From positions 26,748,877-26,812,876 of the forward strand of contig CP137672.1 in NCBI GenBank assembly GCA_037976565.1: a DNA stretch of 64,000 bases, given 5' to 3'. A model generated the notes under the pieces. It saw only the letters and a program-made list of their open reading frames with translations. It was not told where the DNA came from and ran no database searches. Shown piece after piece: positions 1-11,201 of this stretch. The translations under genes were made by a program, and so were the position numbers. The DNA is from Mesocentrotus franciscanus (lineage: Eukaryota; Echinodermata; Echinoidea; Camarodonta; Strongylocentrotidae). Each line of letters starts with the position of its first letter. Positions within the stretch are counted from its first letter, which is position 1.

Positions 1-1281
1 CTGCACCATGCTCCAAAGGTATAGAAAACTTACAAACGACTTAGTAATATAAACCTGTTAACAATTAAAAAGAGCTGTTAACCAAATGAGGGCATTCTCT
101 AAAAAGTCATTGGTTTCAACCATTTTTGATAATATAATTGTGCATGTTATCTTTTGTTAAAAAAATGATTAAATAGAGAGAGATCATCAACAACTACTTA
201 AAAACATCTGTTTGAAAAGTGTAAGCATTTTTGTCTTTTAACGGCTGGTTCAAAATTATTGAATATTTGTGCGGCCCCACAAATATTAGAAATGGTTATA
301 GTTATGGATATTTCAGCTGTCTCTGAACCGATTTTGATCAAACAAAGATGATTTTGTCATTTAAATTGTATGTTCTTTCAGATTTGACACTCAGTTTTTC
401 ATTATCTCACAAAAAATTATTTTGTGTAGCGCCCTCTATACCAAAACTCAACTATCCCTTTAAAGAGAAATCCAATCTTGAAAACAAACTACTCTAGAGG
501 AATGCAGAAAAATCAGAGAAAGTAGACTGGTGAAAGTTTTAATGAAACCAGACAAAAATTAAGAAAGTAATGAATTTTAAAAAGATGCAATCAGTATAGG
601 TATGGGCTCTTTAAATTGACTGAATCGGTAATGTCTCTGTTATGTAGTGGCGGACAACTTCCCCCAAAAAAAAGAGGACCTACATGTATAATATCTTCCT
701 AACTAATTACAAGCAAAAGGACATGCAGGTTTGCATCACTTGTTTAATGATATCTGAGATTCGTTTTGATTTTAACCACAAAAGCATTTAGTCCAGTTGG
801 AGATCCTGTTTAGAAGAAGAAATACCAGGATGATGTGACTTAAGATCTTCTTTTTGAATGTGTAATTGCCTACCGGTAAATATTAACTAACTTTATTCAA
901 GCGTGTCGCAAGATTCCATTTCCTGATGGCCTGTGGACATCTATATTTTATCATTCAAGGATGCGAGTATTTGAGAATATAACGTAATCAGTTTGATAGG
1001 CGTTACAATACAAGAGAATAACATTTTCCTGGAAGTCCAGATCAAGATGGTGGAGCTCTGTGCATACAAGGCCCTTATTCAAATGATAAAAGTGACTAGC
1101 CCTGAATATTTTTCAGTTTTCAAAGGGGACCAACAAAAAAGTGAATATAAATTTGTGTATTATTAGAGGAAATGAAATCATCCAACAAAACCTACTTACA
1201 GACATTTACATAGAATAGTTTTAATTTAAGAAAATAAGGGGAAATGATCAATTTGATAATTGCATACCAAGACACAAAAGG

Positions 1282-1636
1282 CCTGTCTTCATCAGCTTGA
1301 GATTGCCAAATAACCCGCTATTTTAGCTATCCCGACCGCAAATTAACCAGCTAATTTGCGTCTTCATCAGCCCGAAGTTGCAATAGGCGGGATATTTGGT
1401 CGAGATAATCATCCCAAGATATCTTGGGCTAGTTTGCAAAATATCCTGCTATTTGTCCGGTGCGTCTTCACCAGCCCGAAGACTCGCACTATGCTCAAAC
1501 ACTGAGCAAAATATCTTAAGCTAATTTCTCGAGCTCGAGTTTCGAGCTGATGAAGACGCGATTTGTAACTTCAGGATTATTTCCCAAATCAGAAATAGCG
1601 GGCTATTTGGCAATCTTGAGCTGATGAAGACATACC
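1282..1636. mobile_element. MITE family A, copy 1
   Basis: About 355 bp with terminal inverted repeats: left GTCTTCATCAGCTTGAGATT, right AATCTTGAGCTGATGAAGAC, plus inner inverted blocks containing ccaaataacccgctattt. No ORF. A second copy is at 13299-13640. Confidence 0.8.
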
Positions 1637-1874
1637 TAAATGGAAGGGAACTTAGGTTTGTCTTTAAGGAACGTGCATGCCCCTACCAGTGTGTCGAGAC
1701 AGTAACTATCATACTCCCGAGTGCCTTCTGATAAATTTGCAGGTATTTTGAGTGTAACATCTGCATTTAACTTCATAAAAAAAGTAATATTTGAAGCTGA
1801 TATTTTGAATACAGTATGCTTATCTTACTGGTCGTTGGTCCCCTGTAAAAAAATGGGGGAGGGGTAAGACCTAC

Positions 1875-1957
1875 CTCTGATTCTTCTTCTGTCTTGGTGG
1901 CTGATGTTTCTAACATGACTTTGGCAGCATCCAGTGAAAAGTTCTCATTTAAAGACT
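1875..1957 (-). CDS. VPS37: VPS37 exon with TKTEEESE motif
   Basis: The minus-strand exon lies between the acceptor tttctttccag and the donor gtaggt (1874-1869). It encodes SLNENFSLDAAKVMLE and then TSATKTEEESE, aligning with the [23 protein letters not shown] region of human VPS37C. It needs an incoming phase of 1 (or 0 if the acceptor is two bases later), which does not match the phase-2 donor of the preceding exon. Confidence 0.75.
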
Positions 1958-4900
1958 CTGGAAAGAAAATTGAACGTTGGAAAAATATAATACTGGTATG
2001 AACGATACTTGAATAGTGACCTTATCCCATCCTATATTTCTAGTCTGTTTTGTCCCATCCAGCAATCAAGATATTCATTACGCTCAAGGTCAGATCCTCT
2101 TCTTCTGCAAATCCCCCACATCAATACGAAGAAGGGTCAACAAAATATAACTTTTTCCAGTCCCACTATTTGGAATAGTCTCCCATTAAACATTAGTTCC
2201 TGCTCCTCAGTCAAATCATTCAAGAAAAATCTCAACACTTATTTGTTTTCTTTGTGATTGTTTTTTGACAAGGCGTTGTGTGGGATGTGGACGAGGTTGT
2301 GTACTGTATGAACCAGGCTTGGTTCATGTTGTGCACAGCTTTTTGAATAACTTTATACAGCTTTACACAACAAATTTACAGTGTATGCGCTTGGAGAGCA
2401 AAATAATTATTCTGTTTTATTTACTAATGTAAATCGCTTTGAGCATGTTTAGTAATGTTTAGGTAAAGGCGCTATATAAATATCAATATATATATGTATG
2501 TACATGTCCGGACACTTGCTCCAGGCTTTATTTTGTCAAATTTGTAGTGTTAAGGTTAGGGTGGCAATGGACTTCTCCTGCATCTTTTTCCTGTGTTTCA
2601 ATCAAGATGTACTTGATGTCCAGCTCCATTTATAAACAAAACTTTTATTTTTGTTGGTGCCTCGCATTTCTCTATTACATTTCTTTTTTATTGAGACACT
2701 GTATATATGCCTGCACAGCACCAGATGGTAGCACATACTTAGAACAGCTAAAATAGTACTTTAGATTAGGGCTAGATACTGTGTTTTGTCTAGGATTGAA
2801 CGTAGGAATTTGGTTAGTGTATGGAAACGACCATGGAGCTATTGTCGCCAGAGCATGTGTCGTGAGTGGAACCACTTACATGTAAACTGAAACACTTCAT
2901 ATAGATGATTATATGAATTGAAAATGAAACCAGATTAATCTACATGTAGGTCAATCTAGCACTAGATGATGTAAATTCATAAATCAAACAAACATTCAAG
3001 ACAGCTCAACGTTATAAAGTGCATCCTGCAAATTGCTAATGAATGCAGAGCATAAATGAAAATTGTGTTGAACATGTGTACTGAAACTACTGATACACAG
3101 ACACAAACACACACGAGGACGTCTTTTACATCTCTGCAGCAAAATATGAATGTGGAGTTACAGCCCATAGAGCCCAGATGGTAGACTTAAATGCAATACG
3201 CATACATTTTCACATGGGTACATGCGTATGTGAATCCACTAAAGACCATCAAAGGATGTGCATGACCTTTGACCTTGTAGAGGTAAACAAACAAAAATCT
3301 TACAAAATTCAGTATATGGTACTGTACGTGTTTATATACCTCACTTTAGAAATCTAGCCATCTGATTGGTCGAAATTGGAGTCGTGATTTCAAGCCATGC
3401 CCAACTCACAGGGCATAGCAATAGCCCACAGGGCCTAGTTAAAAGTTTCTACCCTCATCCTCATTATCCTGCGATTCCCATTGGTTTACTGCGATCCCCA
3501 TTGGTTTGCGTGTTAAAATTGTCTACGTGCGAGCACGTACGGACGCCATACAGTGCTCTTTGTCTGCGATTCCCAAATGATTGAAACTTTCACTCATTTT
3601 TCAAGCAAAGATTAACAGACAGTGTTTCAGATTTTCTGTGATGTTTTAACAAATTTTTACTCACTAAAAGGCTAAGGTAAGAATTCTTGGTAGATTTTTG
3701 TTTTAATTCGGCATATAAAAGTCATATCGACTGCTTTAATACTCGAGGACTAGCTGTTTCTATACTGGCTCACGGGATAGTTGAATCCCCTGCTATCACC
3801 CCTCGGCGCCGCCCACCCAGGCGCGCCTCAGGGTGATAGCAGGGGATTCAACTATCCCTTGAGCGTATAGAAACAGCTAGTCCTCTCGTAGCAGTCGATA
3901 TAACTATAATATCAACATGCAATACACAGTTCTGTATAACATAGGCCTACATGTACACAACTTTTGCTATTAAATGGATAACGACAGCCATTTTTGATTT
4001 TCCGTGGCAAGAAACTTTCATGAATTCCCAAATTTTGTCTTCCGATAAGTGAGTACAAAACTATCACAAGTCTTGATGATTTAACAATTCATGAAAATGT
4101 CTGGTTTTGACAGTATTCATCCTACTTTACGATACCTAATCTTCTCCTGTCTACGTCAGAACGTCTCGTATCCTCTTTGCCTCTTCATGTAGACGGCCAA
4201 GCTGGGTTCGTCCTTCCCGTAACCTTGTCTCTCGTGACAAATTGTGGTCAGCTAAACTCCTGTTCTCAGCCATGGCCATCTCCTTGTCCACACGCCGTTT
4301 ATTCTGCTCAATGATAAATGATAATAATAATGATGATAATATTAACAACAACAACAACAACAATAATTATACTAATAATACTACTAATAAAAAAAGTATA
4401 AACAACACTAGAAGTTGTCTTTTAAAGGAGAACTAACCCCAAAGAATAACTTAAGTTGTTTTGAGAGATTTATTGCATTCTTGCCCATCAATCTACAAGA
4501 TTCCCCATCAAAGTGTACATGTATGAGAGAGGCATAGAGCAAGAATAAAGTACAGTTTCTCATCAAGACATGCATGGGCATCGCCATTTTCTTGATTGCA
4601 TAACGTACTATGCGGAGTTGTTTATCAACTAAAAGAATCATTTTAGTATACATGTACCTTCAGGGTGATGTTGTATCAAATTTGATTTAATAGCCCTCCT
4701 ACATGTACATGTAGAATATGGATCAGACTTTAAAAATCTCTACGAAATTATGCTTTGGTTGTTTAAATAAATGTACACTGTAGACTTTAACCACACATTG
4801 ATATACTTAATAGACAATACCTCTTATTTACTGGACTGATAAGGATTTTAATGATATATCTACCATAAGATCTAGAGAGTTAAAGATTCATGGGAGCAAA

Positions 4901-7900
4901 GAATTAGCATACAGAATCATTTTTCAGAGTTTTGAGAGGAATTAAAACCTCATTTTCTGCACCCTCCAAATTACGGGTCAACAGGGATCAAATTTGCCAG
5001 TTTCAGTGACGACATAACATGTGGACCCGATTGGCTCGCCTCTATAGCTGAGGAGATGAGCCATGCTAATAATTAATGCAAAGCCATTGTGAATATGCGT
5101 ACTCCACATAAGATGATGTCATCATATCGAAAGCTAGTTTTAAGGTAGACAACAGTAGACAGTTTTCAGAGATCTGTTATTCCTCTAACAGACACTAAAA
5201 AAGCATACATGTAATTGATATTATTGTAATCTATGGCTTATACTACATGTATATGCTTTCCATTGATACATACAGTAATTCATCTCTTTCATTTTTCGCT
5301 TCCGACAAGGTCTTTAAGATATGGCAGTCTGGTTCAAAGGTACATGTATATGTATACACGTACATGGACATAATCCATTACCTCCACCCAATGACAAATG
5401 AACAATGTTCAAGTCGCTCGATTCGTTCTCCATGAAGGAATGGGTAGAAAAGTACATGTTTACTTTCCACCGGTTCCAGCTTATTGTCAATTATTGTGTA
5501 GTCATTGTATTGAGAAACAGGACAGTTACATATACCTAGTAGTTTCTTTCGTTACCGGTATGTATTTATGATTGCAAAAGTTCAAACCCTAGAAGCAAAA
5601 GGAACACAGTATGAGAAGTATGATATTCTATACTACATTTGAAGCAGTACAGTATCTACCAGAAATTACAAAATGAGCATACAGTACTTCTATTTGCAGT
5701 GATTACAAGTTCTCTTTGAAGCGATTTTCTGTATGTACTATAACCCCATACAACCACATAATAGGCCTACATGTACATGTATATGTACATGTACATCTAG
5801 CATCTATACCTGCAGGTACATGTACTGTACACTGCAATAGAGTGGTGAAGTGTGACGTCATCAAAAATCTATTTTTGGAATTTCTCATTTTTTTCTTCAT
5901 TTTCCGAAAGACCACCAAAAATAATGTCCAAATGTCGAAAACCAATTGAATACATGTAGGTTAAGTATAGGCTGAGATATAACCATCTGAATAAAAAGAT
6001 TGCCTATGGGAACTCAGTGTTATATTGCTCTGGTTCATAAAATTAGGAGCCATAGCAATATAACACTGAGTTCCTGTAGGAAATCTATTCATTCAGATGG
6101 TCATATCTCGGCCAATACTTTACATATTCAATTGGTTTTCGACATTTGGACATTATCTTTGATGCTCTTTCGGAAAATGAAGAAAAAATTGAGAAATTCA
6201 AAAAATAGATTTTTATGACGTCACAGCTTTGGTACTCTATAACAATCACAATAACAATAAGAATCAGGATATTCATACAGAATACATGTAAATATGATAC
6301 TGTACAAATCAGCAAGAGGAACACTTTATAAATATAAGATTGAAAAGAAATACCTCTGGAAGATTATAATCCATGCTGTTACATGAATTTCCTTCTGTAC
6401 ATGTATCTGCTATACAACTTTCTTAAAAGTGAAATACATGTAATCAAGTGATACATGTAGGCTTACTGCCTTTCCAGTTGCACAGAGCTACGGTAGTACC
6501 AGTCCCTATACAAAGAGATCTCGCGGGTAATTTGCACACTTCAATGCCCTCACTGTCAGTTAAAAGTGTTATTTTTCTATTCATACCGGTACTCCAATTC
6601 TGTCCTTGTCAAAGTTCAGATAAATTAAGTAAAGGAGCTTCTGTCATTCGAAACAGGTCATGTTTTTCATGACGCCTAATGAAAAAAGTATATTTAACTA
6701 CAAAAATGAGGAAAATGTGATTTAAAAAAAATAAATTCTGCAGGTTCTACCACACTTTTAAACAGGTTGTACAGTAGCTATTTTCAGATCACTAAATATT
6801 ACACAATACTTATAATTAAGATGTTGATGCATCATGCAAGATCTACAGTATCTTTCAAGTACAATTAATTTCACCTGCTTCATTCAGCACAGATCATTGA
6901 TTTCACATAATGAAAAACCATATCTTTGAAAGAAAACAGAAGTGGAGTATAAAATAAAAATCTCATAATTAAAGACCATTTACAACATGTTTGACAAACC
7001 TACTTTCTTTCCAGGCGCACTGGGAGCTTTTGGTGATCTGATGAAATTATTCATGCTATCCGTATCTTGATGCTTCTTTTATAAATGCTACGGAGGAAAA
7101 GTTCTGTTTTTACGTCGTCAATGAATACGATGTAAATTTATTTCCTGCAGTAATTTACAACCGATGTTAGCTGAAACTTTGGGTTGTACATGTACAATGT
7201 ACGTGCAGACTGAATCAAGAATACCGGTAGTTGTATCTCATAGCTCCTTTACGAATGTCCTTTCGGGGGAAAATCCTGTCGAGATGTTTTTACCGTATGA
7301 ATGAGATGCAAAGTTTCTTCCTGCAGTATTTAACTTACAAGCAACGCTACGGGCTGTACTGTACATGTCCGTGCAGACTGGATGAAGAATACTATATAGT
7401 TATTGTGTACTATTACAGCTTCTCAGAAAAGTCTTGTCGAGGTGTTTTTCTTTGTAAAAGAATTATGATACTTCCTGCAGTATAATTTACAACCATGAAT
7501 GTTGTAACTTCGGGCTGTTCATACATGTACATGTATGCAGAGTTTTGCAGATGGAATCAAGGAAAGATCTTCACAATCGTCTACTGAGGAAATGTGCAGT
7601 CCAGGTGGTTTACGTGGTAAATGGATATGAGATACTAATTTACTTCCTGCAGTAATTTATAACCAATATAATAACCATGTAGAAGGGTCTACTACAGTAT
7701 AACTACAGGCTGTAGATACTACAGACTACTGTGATATCTCCTTGACTAAACCAAGACAAGACGTGTGTCATAGCCTATGAAGCTTCCTGGATGATTCGCG
7801 TTTAGACAGTCTGGAAAGGAATGCTTCCAACCCAGCAGGGGGAACAGTGCTCTCACAAGTTACATGTCACATCCAATGGAACTTGAAAAGGGGGCAGACC

Positions 7901-9626
7901 TCGATTTAGCTTTCATTCAAGACTTTACATCTGACTAAATCTTAGAAAGAAATTGAAAACAAATTGCATTTTTTTTCTTATTTGGGTGATCAAGAAATAT
8001 TTCAAATAAAATGAATATAGATAAATAAACTTTTCTTAAATTTTACAAGAGAAGATAATCTTACGAAGGATTAAACAAAAATTACTTGTGTTTGGGAGTT
8101 ACAAGTATTAAACTTTGTTGCTATTTTTCTTTGTGTTGCTCCCTAATTTGTTCATCATGACATGACAGATTCCTTTTCAATTCTCACGCTTAAAAAGTGA
8201 CTTTTGCCTTTATTGCATTTTTCATTCCATCTCCTTACCATCTACATATATGTAATGTCATGTACATGCATGAACATATTAAAGATTAAACATATAATTC
8301 CTACAATCATAAGCGCAGTGCACTGAGGGTACCAAAAATCTGAAGACCATATGGGTGAAGCATACATGTACCTGTGTCTGACCCGGCCCTTCCAACTAAA
8401 TGTTTTTTGTTGTTGTTTTTTCAGCAAATCTACATACATGTATGAATCGCTTTAGTTATGAACAAGAGTCTGCTAAAATCCACAGGTAGTCTACATGTTA
8501 ATCTAAACCACAACTGCAGGAAATAATACGTAGCCTCACCGCAATGTACAAAATACTGCTCACATACAAACCTACATGTCAATAAATGAGCATGATTTAT
8601 GTGAAGGTTATACATTCATAACACAATCAGAGAAATGTTATAAATGTACTTGTACATGTATGTCTCTGATACAATGAAGTCTACTGTCATATGTAGGCCT
8701 ACACGTGTTAGCCTACAGTACATGTACATTTAATTCAAATTTCAAACTACCTCACAAGTTATTGTAAATAGTGGAAAATAGGGTACACCAATACAAAATC
8801 TTAGAAGATATGTAATTCTGATTCATACATGTAGATACTATGAAACTAATCTACAATTGATTTAAATGTCTACAGGTCTATCATTTTGCAATTAAAATGC
8901 TTGCAATTCTGTAATTGCAATTCAAGTAGGCCTGCAGACAGATTGCAATGTTTATTCAGAGTTTGAATAAACAATGGAAGGTGAAGTCAGCCAGAGATCC
9001 TTACCAATACCTGAATGAATCATACTTGACTAAACTACTTATATAGCCTGAAATACAGTTTCTACAGGATCTCTGTTTGTTTGCAGATCTACAAACCAAA
9101 TACACCCAGTTTCTGCAAATAATAGAGACGTTTTGATGATCCACATAAAATGTCATAATTATTAATTGATGTACTGGTACATGTAGGTGTAAGATGGGTG
9201 ATCATACATTTACGGTACATAATTGATATCCTATTTTACATACATGTCTATTGTAGTATGTCATCGCTATTCTTGTTTGAGTATTAAACAAACAATGTGG
9301 CACAGTCATGTAGATGGGATGTGTTGGTTTAATCATGGTAGGGTCCATGGTTTAATATACCCAGCAACATATTGTACTGCTCAGTAATATTAACTTTTCA
9401 ATATGTTCCTCCTCAATTACAAGAATGTATTCATGAGGATATTTTGAAATCTTTCAATTTCATACAAGAACTGTATGTTTTCAGTATGGCAATAGAAAAT
9501 ATTATCATTATTATACGTACATGTACATGTAGTAAATGTAGTAGTAGTAAATGTAGTAGTAGTAAATGTAGTAATAGTAGAAGAATAAGCAAGAGGAGTA
9601 GTAGTAGCGGTAGTACATGTAGTAGT

Positions 9627-9666
<40 letters not shown>

Positions 9667-10830
9667 CTACTACTACTACTACTAGTACCGGGTAGTAGTA
9701 AAAGTAGTACCATTATACATACTCATTCACTATACAGCAGTATAGCCTATTATGTAAGATGACTCTGTGTGTGCGTGTGTGTGTGTGTGTGTGTGCAGGG
9801 GGGGGGGGTTCTATGAACATAGAATTTCATCAGAAACCTAACTTTGGCATTCCTTTTGAGCTAATTACACTGAAAATTCATTGGAAATGAAGGGGACAAA
9901 AAAACATGAGAATATTTAGAACATCTGGCACACAGGTCTATTGATTACAAGTACATATTATAGCAAAATACCATTTTGAACCAAGGTGTTTCATTCAGTC
10001 TCGTTTCCTTTTCAATACAATGAACAAATATTTTCTTTACAGCTGAATCGGAAACAAACAAAAGCATTATGTACAGGACACGTACATTTACATCTAAGTT
10101 TTAAGAGATGGGATGCATAGCAATGCCCAATACAACAATAATAAGGAAATACACTGTAAGTTTTCTATTCCCAGAATAGACCCAGATAATATCAAAATAA
10201 AGGTAGAAATAAATAAACAAGAATTATGTTGACTTCATTGATCGACTTTAATAATACAAATCACTGATTTATTATTTGGCAAGGATCTTGAGCAAGCAGT
10301 GGACAGTGGTACGTCGTTCCAGGAGGGATGGCCAAACCATATTGCTACACTTTTCGATACACACACGAGTACAAACAAGACAAACATGTACCAGTGTGCC
10401 CCCCCCCCTTCCAAAACACACACACACATATTTGAGAACACTTAGTAATTTTTCAATAGTTATCTTTTGCTAAATGTTATTATTATCCTTTTTTTGTTGT
10501 TGTTCATCAAAGATTACATTTACATACATGTATGTGTGATGGGGAATTTTTCTTTGTCTATAAAAAATATTCAATAAAGGAGGATGAACATAATAGACCA
10601 AATGTGCATTATTTCATTAATGGCCACGGATAATAAGGAAGTTCCTGTTAGATGAACTACATAAAATGGTCTGCAAATATGCTTACCTGGTTTGCATCAT
10701 CAGCAGCAATATCATTCAGCTTGTCTTCACAGCTGAGTAACCTCTGAAGTTCATCTACGGACAGGTGCGCCAGGAGGGGGAAGTCAGACGGCCCCCTGCT
10801 CACCCCTAGTGCCCCCACTGCTGCTGCCAT
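1875..10830 (-). CDS. VPS37: VPS37 (B/C-like) ESCRT-I subunit, partial, 3' exons off left edge
   Basis: VPS37 is a core subunit of ESCRT-I (with TSG101, VPS28 and MVB12/UBAP1), which sorts ubiquitinated cargo into multivesicular endosomes. Three minus-strand exons can be read: 10830-10687, 4303-4155 and 1957-1875. The first ends ...LSVDELQRLL...DDANQ at phase 0. The second opens NKRRVDKEMAMAENRSLAD, the Mod(r) coiled-coil signature (human VPS37B/C have EMxLAxNRSLAE). The third ends AKVML...TKTEEESE, as in human VPS37C (KIEEESE). The start chosen is ATG at 10830 (MAAAVGALGVSRG), because the same frame has TGA at 10890-10888 and the length before the LSVDEL motif resembles VPS37B. The C-terminal FLEG/RRVKxEKL part was not found and should lie left of base 1. 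No UEV domain exons were seen upstream, arguing against VPS37A. The junction between exons two and three is unresolved by phase. Confidence 0.85.
2009..2495 (+). mobile_element. 3' end fragment of a non-LTR (LINE) retrotransposon
   Basis: The open frame 2009-2257 encodes the typical end of a LINE reverse-transcriptase ORF: SRYSLRSRSDPLLLQIP, SPTIWNSLPLNI and SFKKNLNTYLFSL. It is followed by a 3' tail with cgctttgagc and ggtaaaggcgctatataaat, the kind of tail seen in L2/CR1-like elements. The 5' part, including the polymerase core, is absent. It lies in a VPS37 intron in antisense orientation. Confidence 0.75.
3263..3275 (+). promoter_or_regulatory. Perfect DR1 motif (TGACCTTTGACCT)
   Basis: Two direct TGACCT half-sites with a one-base spacer, the binding pattern of RXR/HNF4/PPAR-type nuclear receptors. 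The same motif occurs in every unit of the array at the right end of the window. No function is shown here. Confidence 0.4.
3717..3904. mobile_element. Foldback element with near-perfect 80-bp arms
   Basis: The left arm (atatcgactgct...gaggactagctgtttctata...ggatagttgaatcccctgct) and right arm (agcaggggattcaactatcc...tatagaaacagctagtcctc...agcagtcgatat) are reverse complements around a short GC-rich centre (about 3800-3830). It would form a long hairpin. Confidence 0.85.
4155..4303 (-). CDS. VPS37: VPS37 Mod(r) core exon
   Basis: Read on the minus strand from the acceptor catttatcattgagcag, the exon starts at phase 0 with NKRRVDKEMAMAENRSLAD and continues HNLSRETRLREGRTQLGRL to RIRDVL. Alignment by eye to VPS37C places this over the conserved coiled coil. 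The donor used here is gtagac at 4154-4149, giving phase 2. A weak alternative (gttctg, 4162) gives phase 0. The intron next to the acceptor contains an ATT/ATC microsatellite. Confidence 0.8.
5838..6241. mobile_element. Foldback element, about 400 bp
   Basis: Long inverted arms: left gtgacgtcatcaaaaatcta and ccgaaagaccaccaaaaata, right atagatttttatgacgtcac and atgctctttcggaaaatgaa. The centre contains aactcagtgttatattgct and its inverse. A CRE-like tgacgtca lies in each terminus. Non-coding. Confidence 0.8.
7060..7690. repeat. Four diverged tandem units of about 150-180 bp
   Basis: Each unit contains ttcctgcagta(at)tttacaa (7141, 7318, 7471, 7643), a gggctgtac(atg) block, gtgcaga(ctg) and a gtcgag/gtttt block. 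Spacings are 177, 153 and 172 bases. No coding potential. Confidence 0.7.
9531..9712. repeat. Trinucleotide (AGT/AGC)n microsatellite
   Basis: Compound repeat with gtagtagtaaat, (AGC)n at about 9628-9657 and (ACT)n at 9665-9684. Open frames here encode only Ser or Thr/Ala runs and are not genes. Confidence 0.95.
9767..9810. repeat. (GT)n plus G-run
   Basis: tgtgtgcg(tg)n about 28 bp long, followed by ten G residues. Confidence 0.9.
10687..10830 (-). CDS. VPS37: VPS37 first coding exon (chosen start)
   Basis: This exon encodes 48 codons from ATG 10830 to ...AADDANQ, followed by the donor gtaagc (10686-10681). LSVDELQRLLSCEDKLNDI matches the N-terminal helix of VPS37B/C. The exon itself is longer in the transcript, because an acceptor (ttcattgcag) sits at 11202 and the 10831-11201 part is proline-coding in several frames. 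See the findings for the frame conflict. Confidence 0.8.
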
Positions 10831-11201
10831 GGGTGCTTGTGGTGATGATGTCGGAGGGTGGGGTATGAGGAGGAGGGTGTGGGTAGCTCATGGGGGCTGA
10901 GAATGAGACTGGGGCGGGTTGGGCATGGGCATGTGAGCCTGGGGTGGGGTATGACGGGCGGGTCTGGTGGGGGATTGGTTGAAGGCGTAAGGGTAGCTGT
11001 GACTGCTGTACATGGCAGTATGTTGGGGTGGTGGTGGGTGTGGTTGGGGTGGTGGTGGGTGTGGTTGGGGTGGGTGTGGTTGGGGTGGGGTTGGTGGAGG
11101 TGGGTGGGGGAGGAAGGCTGGGTGGGGCGCTGGGGCTGGACCACCGGGATGATGTGGGTAGTAAGCAGTTCTGTATCTCAGAGATTCTGTATAGACTGGG
11201 C
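10831..11201 (-). other. Upstream part of the VPS37 exon: proline-coding minisatellite, UTR or frame-disrupted N-terminus
   Basis: The acceptor tgcag at 11206-11202 defines the exon edge. The segment carries imperfect CACCCACCACCACCCCAAC-type repeats (about 10990-11100). Two reading frames encode proline-rich peptides: one holds AYYPHHPGG and MYSSHSYPYAFNQ and stops at TGA 10888; another stays open from the exon edge to TGA 10784, 16 codons past the chosen ATG. Neither runs directly into the LSVDEL frame. It is therefore either 5' UTR or an N-terminal Pro-rich region broken by indels. Confidence 0.5.

Noticed and set aside
1020..1080. Candidate last VPS37 exon
   Set aside because: The minus-strand translation lacks the expected FLEG and RRVKxEKL motifs.
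9372..9713. Open frames of about 100 codons on both strands
   Set aside because: They are translations of an AGT/AGC microsatellite (Ser or Thr/Ala runs) without conserved motifs.
10888..11201. Assignment of the Pro-rich segment to VPS37A
   Set aside because: VPS37A has a UEV domain and less similarity to EMAMAENRSLAD. No UEV exon was seen upstream.
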